From NCBI GenBank assembly GCA_964448045.1, contig CAYUVF010000001.1:98143-162142 (forward strand): a DNA stretch of 64,000 bases, given 5' to 3'. Under the pieces are notes generated by a model that saw nothing but the letters and a program-made list of their open reading frames with translations, was not told the origin of the DNA and did not search any database. This document shows, in pieces, positions 18,821 through 25,963 of the stretch. The DNA comes from CAYUVF01 sp964448045 (GTDB lineage Bacteria; Bacteroidota; Rhodothermia; Rhodothermales; Salinibacteraceae). Within the stretch, counting starts at the first letter, position 1; each line of letters begins with the position of its first letter. Both the position numbers and the translations under genes were made by a program.

Positions 18821-19486
18821 TCACACCGGCCACTCCTCCCCGTGCCAGCACATCTCCCAAAACTGCCATTCGTAGCGGCTGGACAGCACGAAGAGCTCGG
18901 TGAGGCGCGCTTTCTTCTCCGGACCAGCGTGGGCAGCGAGGCGGTTCATCTCCTCCTTGAGCCACGCGGCGGCGTCGGCGAACTCGTCGGAAGCGTACTG
19001 GGCGATCCAGTCGGCGTAGCGGGCGTCGCCGGGGCGCTCGCCCTGGGCCAGGTGCTGGCCGATGTCGACGTAGCCCCACGAGCACGGGAGCAGCGCGGCG
19101 ACAAGATCACTCAGGTCGCCGTCGGCGGCGGTGCGAACGAGGAAATCGGTGTAGGCGCGGGTGGTGGGCCCCATGGACTCGGCTTCGAGATCCTCGGGGG
19201 AGAGCCCAAACCGCGCGGCATAGTCGCGGTGCAGCGCCATCTCGGTGTTGAGCGTGAGGTCGAGCACGCCTGCGTACCAGCTCATCGCGCCGAGCCGGTT
19301 CGACTTGGCCGCCGCCCAGGCGAAGATGCGGGCGAATTCTTTCAGATAGAGATAGTCCTGCCGGACCCAGCGTTTGAATTTCTCCTCATCGAGGGAGCCG
19401 TCGCCGATGCCCCGGACGAACGGGTGGTCAAGCTGGGCGTCCCAGATGGGCCGGGCGGCGGCGTGAAGGTGGTCGGTAAAAGCCAT
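18821..19486 (-). CDS. tenA: Thiaminase II / TenA, class I with catalytic Cys
   Basis: The 221-residue protein belongs to the all-helical TenA family, which hydrolyses aminopyrimidines for HMP salvage or cleaves thiamine. The residues known from Bacillus TenA are present at nearly identical positions: Asp44 (WVRQDYLYL), Tyr112, nucleophile Cys135 in LLPCSWGY, Tyr164 and Glu206 (SSRYEWQFWE). It is the second gene of a two-gene unit behind a TPP riboswitch, 47 bp after the first tenA, so it is expected to be made when thiamine pyrophosphate is scarce. Confidence 0.93.
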   Translation of the reverse strand: MAFTDHLHAAARPIWDAQLDHPFVRGIGDGSLDEEKFKRWVRQDYLYLKEFARIFAWAAAKSNRLGAMSWYAGVLDLTLNTEMALHRDYAARFGLSPEDLEAESMGPTTRAYTDFLVRTAADGDLSDLVAALLPCSWGYVDIGQHLAQGERPGDARYADWIAQYASDEFADAAAWLKEEMNRLAAHAGPEKKARLTELFVLSSRYEWQFWEMCWHGEEWPV

Positions 19487-19533
19487 GGGTAGGATCGGTC
19501 AATTGCGAGCGAACGAGATCCAGGGGCGTCCGA

Positions 19534-20214
19534 TCAGGCCGGGCGTTCGACCTCGGCGGAGGCGTTGGTACCGGGCCAGGTCGGCCCCTGCACGGCCATC
19601 TCCCAGAAGGCGATCTCGTAGCGGGTCGTGGTTTCGACATGCTCGGCCATGCGGGCCCGCTCGGCGCTCCCGGCCTGCTCGGCGAGTTCGTTCAGCGCGC
19701 CTTCGAGGAAGTCGACGTAGGCGGCAAAGTCGTCGCCCGCCCAGTTGGCCACGAAGGGCTGCCAGGGCGAATCGGGATCGAGCCCGTCCGCGACGACCTT
19801 CCACGATTCGTGATAGGCTTTTTCGGCAACGTAGAGGACGGTGAACGCCTCCGCGTAGGTGGCCTGATAGACGGTCGCCATCAGATACTGGATGTAGGCG
19901 TGGCAGGTGAACGCGGGGGCGTCGTCCCCGAGGTCGATACCGACTGCATCGGCGCGCTCGCGGAAGAGGGCGAGCTCGTCGTAGAGCGCGCGTACGGCGT
20001 CGGTCAGCGGCTCGCGGTGGGCGCGGGGCGCCTTGGCAATGAGCACGCCCATCATCGGGATGGCGGCCTCGACGAACAGGTAGTCCTGCTTCATCCAGGT
20101 GGCAAAGGTGGCGTCGTCGATCGTGCCGTCGCGCGTCGACGTCAGGAAGCGATGCTGGAGCATCTGACTCCAGAGGGGCGCGAGGCGGTCGAGCTGGTCA
20201 TCGGCAAAAGGCAT
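19534..20214 (-). CDS. TenA family protein lacking the catalytic Cys
   Basis: The start at 20214 (MPFADDQLDRL) is chosen over an in-frame ATG at 20259 because the extra residues overlap the terminator hairpin and are not family-like; this gives 226 residues. It aligns end to end with the neighbouring TenA: Asp44 (WMKQDYLFV) is kept, and the ETTTRYEIAFWE region carries the terminal Glu. The position of Cys135 is occupied by Ala (VLYVAEKAYHESW). That pattern is expected of TenA-like proteins with altered chemistry or substrate. It is the first gene behind the TPP riboswitch. Its C-terminal tail (NASAEVERPA) is extra. Confidence 0.9.
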   Translation of the reverse strand: MPFADDQLDRLAPLWSQMLQHRFLTSTRDGTIDDATFATWMKQDYLFVEAAIPMMGVLIAKAPRAHREPLTDAVRALYDELALFRERADAVGIDLGDDAPAFTCHAYIQYLMATVYQATYAEAFTVLYVAEKAYHESWKVVADGLDPDSPWQPFVANWAGDDFAAYVDFLEGALNELAEQAGSAERARMAEHVETTTRYEIAFWEMAVQGPTWPGTNASAEVERPA

Positions 20215-20238
20215 GGGGCAAACAGGGGCTTGTGAAAC

Positions 20239-20275
20239 AGAAAAACCGCCGCTCACCAATCAGATGAGGGCGGTT
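20239..20275 (-). terminator. Intrinsic terminator between the TPP riboswitch and tenA
   Basis: On the minus strand AACCGCC (20275-20269) pairs with GGCGGTT (20250-20244), reinforced by an inner CTCA/TGAG, and is followed by a run of T (to 20241). It lies after the riboswitch and 25 bp before the first tenA start, the place expected of the expression platform for ligand-induced transcription termination. Confidence 0.75.
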
Positions 20276-20320
20276 CGAGACACAGGCCCATCGCAGAACG
20301 CGCCGGCGAAGACGCCGAAA

Positions 20321-20398
20321 GGCTGCTTCCCTGCGCCGGTACGACCCGGATCAGGTTCGAAGGGTGTGATCTCAGCCCCGAGCGGGGCACCCCCAGCT
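20321..20398 (-). ncRNA. TPP riboswitch (THI element)
   Basis: Read on the minus strand, the conserved core is complete: GGGGGTGCC near the 5' end, GGGGCTGAGA, ACACCC, then GAACCTGATCCGGGTCGTACC and GCGCAGGGAAGC at the 3' end. The outer stem forms between GCTG (20397-20394) and CAGC (20325-20322). It binds thiamine pyrophosphate and here controls the two tenA genes, probably through the terminator hairpin just downstream. Confidence 0.96.
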
Positions 20399-20464
20399 GA
20401 TGATGATACGTGGTACGAACAGGTCAACAGGCCGTATGCGCCAGCCCGCGCTTTGTTCGCGCGG

Positions 20465-20995
20465 CTACGGGGTCCGGACGATGGCGCGCGCCGGATGGTC
20501 AGCATCGCCGTCCACGACGCCCCGCTCGGACGGGTCGCCCTCGCGGCGGAGGTAGCGGTTCCACCACGCCACCCCGATCCCAAAGACAACGGCCCCGAAG
20601 AAGGCCATCGCGGCGTTGAGCGCGGCAATGCGCCACTGGGTGGCACCCATCTCGGCCAGCACCATCTCCTGATCGGCGCCGGGTCGCACGCGCACCTCGA
20701 TCATGTCCCGGTCCTGATTTCGGATCACCGTCGCAATCGAGTGGGGGAGCGACAACTTCTTCCGCTCGATCACGCGCCCGTCGTCCAGCGTCGCACGGAG
20801 ATGGACGTAGTCATAGGTGACATCGACGCGGTTGGACTGCTCCAGGCTCACGATCTCGGCCTGCGCCGGCTCGCCCTCCTGCAGGGTCGTGTACAGGTCG
20901 TAGGCGACCTCGGCCTGATGGGGCGTCAGGAGGAGAAAGAAGACCGGCAGGATCCAGGCCAGGCGGGCGACGATGCGCGTTGATCGAGCAGCCAC
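20465..20995 (-). CDS. Membrane protein of unknown function (DUF3592-like)
   Basis: The open frame extends upstream to 21244, but that part has no family character and crosses a likely promoter. The GTG at 20995 (VAARSTRIVARLAW) gives a 176-residue protein. It has a first membrane segment (LAWILPVFFLLLT), an extracytoplasmic beta-rich domain with QAEIVSLEQSNRVDVTYDYV and VIERKKLSLP, and a second membrane segment (AAMAFFGAVVFGIGVAW). This membrane-beta-membrane layout resembles DUF3592 proteins. No function is known. Confidence 0.6.
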   Translation of the reverse strand: MAARSTRIVARLAWILPVFFLLLTPHQAEVAYDLYTTLQEGEPAQAEIVSLEQSNRVDVTYDYVHLRATLDDGRVIERKKLSLPHSIATVIRNQDRDMIEVRVRPGADQEMVLAEMGATQWRIAALNAAMAFFGAVVFGIGVAWWNRYLRREGDPSERGVVDGDADHPARAIVRTP

Positions 20996-21034
20996 AGGAC
21001 GGCGGGGGAAGGTGAGCGTTCCGTGCGAAAACCT

Positions 21035-21059
21035 ATCTGTACGACAGATGGTCTGTACA
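21035..21059 (-). promoter_or_regulatory. Candidate operator upstream of the DUF3592-like gene
   Basis: A perfect inverted repeat ATCTGT-ACG-ACAGAT lies at 21035-21049, overlapped by a wider repeat TGTAC-N12-GTACA at 21038-21059. It is about 40 bp upstream of the GTG start at 20995. A -35-like TTGTAC sits at 21060-21055 but the matching -10 is weak. Confidence 0.4.
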
Positions 21060-21216
21060 ACAGGGGATGTGAAAAGATACGATCGCGCGGGCGCCGGGAT
21101 CGGGCAGGAGATGGAGCACCGATGAAGGCGCAGCGATTTCTGGTGCAAATCACCCGATCGTACCCGTCCGTCGCTGATGTGCACAGGCCGCCTGCTTCTC
21201 CCTTTTGACTTCGAAG

Positions 21217-21717
21217 TCAACCGATGAACAGGTAGGGCTTCCACGCGTCATCGAGGGTATCCACGAAGTCGCGGATGAACATGACGTAGCTCGGGCGGAA
21301 GGGCTCGCGAGCCAGCTCCATGTCGGCCTCGTCGGGCGTGCGATCGCCCTTGCGGTTGTTGCAGGAGACGCACGCCGCCACGAGGTTGGCCCACGTGTCG
21401 CGGCCCCCACGCGATTTGGGCAGGACGTGATCGATCGTCAAGTTCGACCGCGCGCCGCAGTACTGGCACGTATTCCGGTCGCGCCGCAGCACGTTCTTGC
21501 GCGAGAGCATGACCTTTTTGTAGGGCACGCGCACGTAGCTTTTAAGCCGAACGATGCTGGGCCACGGCAGCTGGGTACTCGGCGACCGCACCACCTGCCC
21601 ATCCCGCGCCTCGACGAGGTGAACTTTCTGCAGATGGATCAGGATGACGGCCCGCTCGACGCTACAGACCGTAAGCGCGCTATAATCTTGGTTGAGGACG
21701 AGAACGTGTCCGTTCAT
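21217..21717 (-). CDS. HNH endonuclease family protein
   Basis: The 166-residue protein begins VLVLNQDYSAL, typical of the large bacterial HNH group often annotated as restriction-endonuclease-like. The HNH motif is CQYCGARSNLTIDHVLPKSRGG, then NLVAACVSCNNRKGD; both CxxC zinc pairs and the catalytic His are present. These proteins nick or cut DNA with a metal ion, but chromosomal single-gene members have no settled role. No methylase or phage genes are adjacent. Confidence 0.9.
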   Translation of the reverse strand: MNGHVLVLNQDYSALTVCSVERAVILIHLQKVHLVEARDGQVVRSPSTQLPWPSIVRLKSYVRVPYKKVMLSRKNVLRRDRNTCQYCGARSNLTIDHVLPKSRGGRDTWANLVAACVSCNNRKGDRTPDEADMELAREPFRPSYVMFIRDFVDTLDDAWKPYLFIG

Positions 21718-22105
21718 ACAGCGTCCTCCCCGCTGGGCTCAACAGCGCCGACCGGGGGCGCAGCGCACGCAGCGGACTGAGGGAAACAGCAGCTCCAGAA
21801 AACGGCAGTATTGAAGAGAACACCTCCGCTGGGTATCCAGCACCTGTGGGGAAACGCGTCACCACGCCGATGCGAGCAGGGCCCCCCCTGCGTCGCACCG
21901 TGATACCGTATTGTCAACCGCACGCGTTTGTTTCCGGATGACGCTGCTGTTTGTATTCAGCCCAATCACGGGCAAATCGGTGTCGTGCATCGCTCTCGGG
22001 ATTAATATTCGCGGTCCGGCTTGCCCGCCACGGTTGCGTGTGGTAGCTTGATGACAAGCCCAATCTTCGCCGCTGCGCGTTTGCCTGCACCAATCCTCCT
22101 GCGCT
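21718..22105. other. Divergent intergenic region
   Basis: This 388-bp stretch separates the leftward HNH gene from the rightward small ORF at 22106 and should carry both promoters. I found no strong promoter, hairpin or coding signal in it. Confidence 0.35.
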
Positions 22106-22336
22106 ATGTCCGCACCTCAGTCCCAACGCCAGCACCTGGCCCAGACCGTCGACACCATCCACGGGAAAGCCTACGACCTGTGCACGAAGCTCGGCACAGT
22201 GCACGGGATGCTCGCCAATACGGACCAGCACGCCTCCGACTTCGACCACGCCCGCGCGTCCTGCCGCGACATCGCCGATACGTTCGAGGCGCTCGCGGCA
22301 CAGCTGCGCGACGCCGCGGACCCCGAAGCCTCGTAG
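22106..22336 (+). CDS. Small helical protein of unknown function
   Basis: The 76-residue product is predicted helical throughout, with a heptad-like pattern (LAQTVDTIHGKAYDLCTKLGTVHGML) and an acidic C-terminus. It begins with an ATG in good context and ends 55 bp before the DUF84 gene on the same strand, with codon use like its neighbours. No family recognised; the two genes may share a transcript. Confidence 0.6.
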   Translation: MSAPQSQRQHLAQTVDTIHGKAYDLCTKLGTVHGMLANTDQHASDFDHARASCRDIADTFEALAAQLRDAADPEAS

Positions 22337-22391
22337 CGCCGCTCGGGCTGCCTCCCCGTTCCGCTTTCGAATCTCCCTCCGATTGCTGATC

Positions 22392-22940
22392 ATGCCCCAC
22401 GTGGTCATCGCCTCCACGAACCCGGTCAAAGAAGCCGCTGTCCGCCGCGCCCTTCAACAGATGTTTCCCGACGCCGCGGTCACGACCGAGCGCGTGGGGG
22501 TCGACTCCGGCGTGAGCGATCAACCCCGCTCGGATCAGGAGACGCGGCGCGGCGCGATGAACCGGGCCCGGGCGGCACACACGACCGTCCCCGAGGCCGA
22601 CGCGTGGGTGGGCATCGAGGGCGGCATCGAGGACCGCGGCGATCAGATGATGGCTTTTGCCTGGGTCGTGGTCGCCACGCCCGAGGCGATGGGCCAGGCG
22701 CGCTCGGCGTCGTTTCAGGTGCCGGAGCGGGTCGCCGAGCGCGTTCGCGCCGGCGAGGAGCTCGGCCACGCCGACGACGCCGTCTTCGACCGGACCGCCT
22801 CGAAGCGCGATGAAGGGGCCGTTGGTATCATGACCCGGGGCGTGATCGACCGCGCCGCGCTGTATGCCCCTGCCGTCATCCTCGCCTTCGCGCCAATCCA
22901 CAACACCGCCGCCTACACTGGAACGAATACAGGGACTTGA
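22392..22940 (+). CDS. yjjX: Inosine/xanthosine triphosphatase (DUF84, YjjX-like)
   Basis: The start at 22392 (MPHVVIASTNPVKEAAV) fits the family better than the ATG at 22383; the product is 182 residues. Members hydrolyse non-canonical ITP/XTP to keep them out of nucleic acids. Recognisable features are the N-terminal ASTNPVK nucleotide-binding loop, GVSDQPRSDQETRRGAMNRA, and WVGIEGGIED, with the acidic metal-binding residues. EGAVGIMTRGVIDR near the C-terminus is also family-typical. Confidence 0.88.
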   Translation: MPHVVIASTNPVKEAAVRRALQQMFPDAAVTTERVGVDSGVSDQPRSDQETRRGAMNRARAAHTTVPEADAWVGIEGGIEDRGDQMMAFAWVVVATPEAMGQARSASFQVPERVAERVRAGEELGHADDAVFDRTASKRDEGAVGIMTRGVIDRAALYAPAVILAFAPIHNTAAYTGTNTGT

Positions 22941-23038
22941 ATCTCGCGTGTAACCCGGGTTATGCCTAAGAAAAGGCGGTCCTCCCGGACTCCGATTACC
23001 ACCAGTCAGTCGGGCTTCGCCCTCATGTCGGGATCTCA

Positions 23039-23185
23039 TTGGGGGTGGCTGCAACGCCGCTGGCGGAGCCGGGTGAAACCGTCGAGGTGACCTTCACCGC
23101 CCCCGACGCGCCGGGCGAATACCTCTACATCTGCACGTTTCCGGGCCACTATGCCATGATGCAGGGCACCATGACCGTGCAATAG
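23039..23185 (+). pseudogene. Truncated cupredoxin (plastocyanin/azurin-like) remnant
   Basis: Forty-eight residues are readable from an ATG at 23039 to the TAG at 23183. They match the C-terminal part of a type I copper protein: TVEVTFTAPDAPGEYLYICT, then FPGHYAMMQGTMTV. The Cys, second His and Met copper ligands are present, but the N-terminal two thirds, including the first His, are missing and the DNA in front does not read as cupredoxin in any frame. It lies just upstream of the heme-copper oxidoreductase operon, so it may be what is left of its electron donor. Confidence 0.7.
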
Positions 23186-23342
23186 CGCCGCGCCGGCGCA
23201 AAGAGCGGTGCGGGTCGAGCAAGGAACGGGGTCCCGTACAGGGTGCCCGGACTGCTTTGCCCTGCGCCCCCACGCTCCCCGCCGAGGTCCGCTGCCTGGA
23301 GCGAGCCGCCCCGGCGAAGGCATCGGGACGGCGAAAGTAGAA

Positions 23343-23385
23343 TTGACTTTGGACCTCGGATTTATTTAATACTAAGTACTACTTA
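23343..23385 (+). promoter_or_regulatory. Promoter and candidate operator of the heme-copper oxidoreductase operon
   Basis: TTGACT at 23343-23348 and TTAATA at 23366-23371 are spaced by 17 bp. Directly after the -10 lies a perfect 13-bp palindrome TAAGTA-C-TACTTA (23373-23385), well placed for a repressor at the transcription start. It shares the TACT half-site flavour of the BlaI operators but not their 6-bp spacing. Confidence 0.6.
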
Positions 23386-23405
23386 TAACACAAAACAGAC
23401 CTGAT

Positions 23406-23567
23406 ATGGCTGCTTCCTCCGAACCCGACCCGCGCCCACCCTGGCCGCAGCAGCTGTACGATAGCATCTGGCTGCTGGCCGGTGCGGCGATTCTGTTCTT
23501 CGTGCTGTCCTACGTCGTCTGGGGCCTCGTTGACATTCTCACCATTCCCGCTGGAGGTACGCCATGA
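23406..23567 (+). CDS. Small single-span membrane subunit of the heme-copper oxidoreductase
   Basis: A 53-residue ORF below the usual length cutoff. It has a Pro-rich start (EPDPRPPWPQQLYDSIW) and one membrane helix (LLAGAAILFFVLSYVVWGLVDIL). Its TGA overlaps the ATG of the subunit II gene (ATGA at 23564-23567), a strong sign of translation and coupling. Small one-helix subunits such as IIa/CbaD accompany ba3-type B-family enzymes, and this is the likely equivalent. It is the first gene after the operon promoter. Confidence 0.8.
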   Translation: MAASSEPDPRPPWPQQLYDSIWLLAGAAILFFVLSYVVWGLVDILTIPAGGTP

Positions 23568-24103
23568 GTTCCCCCTTGCAATCGCCCGACGGCAACTGGT
23601 GGGACATCGGCGTCAGCCGCCACGAGAAGATCTGGGTTAGCATCAGCGTGGTGTGGGCGCTCGTTCTGTTTGGCTGGATGATCGTCTGGGCCTCGGTCGG
23701 CGATCAGAACCAGACCGGCCCGACGTACCGGACGACGACTCAGCAGTTCATGGACAAGATGAGCGCCTATCAAGCCGCCGGCACCAAAACCGAACAGGGC
23801 CTCCGCCCGGCCGGCGAGGACGTGTACATCGCCAGCGCGCGCTACACCTTCGTGGGCCTGCCCGTCGTGCTCGAAGCCGGCAAAGAGTACCAGTTCCACC
23901 TCGGCAGCTACGATGTGCAACACGGCTTCTCGGTCCGCCCGGAAGACGCCCTCAGCAAGCAGATCTCGCTCCAGCTGCTGCCCGGCTACGAATGGGTGCT
24001 GCCGATGACGTTCGATGAGCCCGGCACCTACCACGTCGTCTGCAACGAGTTCTGCGGCGTCGGCCACCGCACCATGCACGGCACCTTTATCGTCGAAGAA
24101 TAG
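23564..24103 (+). CDS. Heme-copper oxidoreductase subunit II with CuA centre (B-family)
   Basis: The 179-residue protein has one N-terminal membrane helix (KIWVSISVVWALVLFGWMIVWA), as in ba3-type subunit II, and a cupredoxin domain. The dinuclear CuA ligands are complete: His120 (DVQHGF) and C160-NEF-C164-GVG-H168-RT-M171. It takes electrons from a soluble donor and passes them to subunit I. Start at 23564 overlaps the preceding small gene and the stop is 2 bp before the subunit I ATG. A short unusual insertion (MSAYQAAGTKTEQGLRPAGED) sits between the helix and the CuA domain. Confidence 0.92.
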   Translation: MSSPLQSPDGNWWDIGVSRHEKIWVSISVVWALVLFGWMIVWASVGDQNQTGPTYRTTTQQFMDKMSAYQAAGTKTEQGLRPAGEDVYIASARYTFVGLPVVLEAGKEYQFHLGSYDVQHGFSVRPEDALSKQISLQLLPGYEWVLPMTFDEPGTYHVVCNEFCGVGHRTMHGTFIVEE

Positions 24104-24105
24104 CT

Positions 24106-25842
24106 ATGGATACCCCGCAACGCACCTCATCCCCCGGGCTCGCCGGGCTGTTCACGAACCCCTATGGAGCGGACGGCTTCCGGACCTGTTCGGTGACCGG
24201 CCTGCGCATTCACAAGACGGTCGAAAATCTGGTCAAGGCGTTCGGCCTGACGGCCGTCGTGGCGCTCGTCGTGGGCGGAATCGCGGCGCTGCTCGTGGCC
24301 CTCACGCGGTGGGAGCTCGTCGGGCTTCTGCCGGCGACGGATTTCTACAACTGGCTGAGCGTCCACGCCTGGAATCTGCTTATCTTCTGGATGGTGTTCA
24401 TGGAGATCGCCATCCTGTACGTGGGCGGCCCGATGGTGCTCGGCCGCAAGCTGCCGATGCCGAAACTGGCGTGGGCCGGCTGGGGGATCATGTTCGGCGC
24501 GGCCGTGCTGATCAACGTGGTCCTTTTCCGCACGGGCGCGCCGGACAGCGCGCCGCTCCTGACGTCCTACGCGCCGCTCCCCTCGGCGCCGCTTTTCTAT
24601 CTCGGCGCCATCATTTTCATTCTGGGAACGATCATCGCGGCGCTGCCCTTCTTCGCCACGATCTGGCAGGAGAAGCAGGAGCATCCGAACCGCAGCCTGC
24701 CGCTCGTGGCGTTTGGCGCGTTCATCACCTCGATCATCGCACTGGAGGCCCTACTGGGCGGGCTCATCACCTACGTGCCCACCTACCTCTGGCGGATCGA
24801 GGTGCTCGACCACATCGACGCCGCGTGGTACCGGCAGATGTACTGGATCATCGGCCACGGTAGCCAGCAGATCAACCTGGCGGCGATGATTACGGTCTGG
24901 TACTTCCTGACGCACGTTGTGGGCGGCGCGGAGGTCGTCAGCGAGAAAGTCTCCCGCACGGCGTTCATCCTCTACCTCTTCTTCATCAACATGGGCGCGG
25001 CGCACCACCTGATGGCCGATCCAGCGCTTGCCGCCTCATGGAAGGTGTGGAACACCTCGTACGCGGCCTACGGCGCCGTCATCGCGAGCCTCATCCACGC
25101 CTTCGCCATTCCCGCCGGCATCGAGGCCGGACGACGCAAACGCGGCGGTGGAAAAAGCCTCTTCGGCTGGCTGTGGTCCGCCCCGTGGAAGGATCCGGTG
25201 TTCTCCTCGACGATCTTCGGGATCATCCTCTTCGGCTTCATGGGCGGCATCACGGGTGTTGTGATGGGCCAGATGCAACTCAACATGACGTGGCACAACA
25301 CGTGGGCCACCGTCGGCCACTTTCACGCAACCGTCGTCCTCGGCACGACGATCACGTTCATGGGCCTCGTCTACTTCGTGATTCGCACCATCTTCCGACG
25401 CGAACTCTTTGCCGGCTGGATGGCGCGGCTGCAGCCCTACTTTTATGCGGGCACGATGGGCCTCGCCACACTGATGATGCTCTACCTCGGCCTGCTCTAC
25501 GGCGTGCCGCGCCGTCACCCGTCGGTGATGGACATCCCGGGCACCGACTTCAGCTTTGCTGCATCGGAGCCGCTGTTCTTCATCTTCGGCATCGCCGCTA
25601 TGCTGGCGATTCTGGGCGGCATCTTCTTCGTGATCGTCGCTGTCGGATCGCTGCTTGTCGGCAAGACAATCGACCCGTCGAGCGTCATTCCGTCCATCAT
25701 GAACGAAGGCGACGACGGCACGCCCGTCCATCTGCAATCCATGCGCGGCACGTTCACGCTCACGATGGTGTTTCTCACTGTCTTCGTGGTCGTCTACGCC
25801 CTGAACTGGTTCTTGCTCTCGCGCCTCTGGCAGATCGGGTGA
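24106..25842 (+). CDS. Heme-copper oxidoreductase subunit I; Tyr-less active site suggests NO reductase (eNOR-like)
   Basis: The 578-residue membrane protein has about 13 helices. Heme and copper ligands are present: His87 (SVHAWNLL) for low-spin heme, His251 plus His300-His301 for CuB, and His405 and His407 (GHFHAT) for the two hemes. In O2-reducing A and B family enzymes the first CuB His starts an HPxVY motif whose Tyr is cross-linked to it. Here the motif is HGSQQ, so position 255 is Gln. Loss of this Tyr is characteristic of B-family-derived NO reductases (eNOR, sNOR, gNOR groups); an eNOR has been described from the related Rhodothermus, as I recall. Automatic annotation would call it cytochrome c oxidase. 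CuA subunit II is encoded just upstream. Confidence 0.85.
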   Translation: MDTPQRTSSPGLAGLFTNPYGADGFRTCSVTGLRIHKTVENLVKAFGLTAVVALVVGGIAALLVALTRWELVGLLPATDFYNWLSVHAWNLLIFWMVFMEIAILYVGGPMVLGRKLPMPKLAWAGWGIMFGAAVLINVVLFRTGAPDSAPLLTSYAPLPSAPLFYLGAIIFILGTIIAALPFFATIWQEKQEHPNRSLPLVAFGAFITSIIALEALLGGLITYVPTYLWRIEVLDHIDAAWYRQMYWIIGHGSQQINLAAMITVWYFLTHVVGGAEVVSEKVSRTAFILYLFFINMGAAHHLMADPALAASWKVWNTSYAAYGAVIASLIHAFAIPAGIEAGRRKRGGGKSLFGWLWSAPWKDPVFSSTIFGIILFGFMGGITGVVMGQMQLNMTWHNTWATVGHFHATVVLGTTITFMGLVYFVIRTIFRRELFAGWMARLQPYFYAGTMGLATLMMLYLGLLYGVPRRHPSVMDIPGTDFSFAASEPLFFIFGIAAMLAILGGIFFVIVAVGSLLVGKTIDPSSVIPSIMNEGDDGTPVHLQSMRGTFTLTMVFLTVFVVVYALNWFLLSRLWQIG

Positions 25843-25850
25843 TTTTGCGT

Positions 25851-25945
25851 ATGGGAGTATGGGCGTTTGGGAGATAAGGCGACAACGCCTGCACGCCCAC
25901 ACTCTCCCGCTCCCCCACACCCATACTCCCATTCTCCCGCTCCCC
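25851..25945. repeat. Inverted and direct repeats in the gap after subunit I
   Basis: ATGGGAGTATGGG at 25851-25863 has a perfect inverted copy at 25920-25932. A small inner hairpin AGGCG-ACAA-CGCCT lies at about 25877-25890. In addition, TCTCCCGCTCCCC occurs twice in direct orientation (25903-25915 and 25933-25945). Transcribed, this gives a long stem-loop between the subunit I gene and the next membrane protein gene, which could set mRNA 3' ends or processing. The strand asymmetry (G runs against C runs) is also marked. Confidence 0.7.
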
Positions 25946-25963
25946 ACTCACCCACGCCCAATA

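Noticed and set aside
22951..22962. Palindrome TAACCC-GGGTTA after the DUF84 gene
   Set aside because: A 12-bp palindrome without T-tract or repeat copies nearby; too little to call a site.
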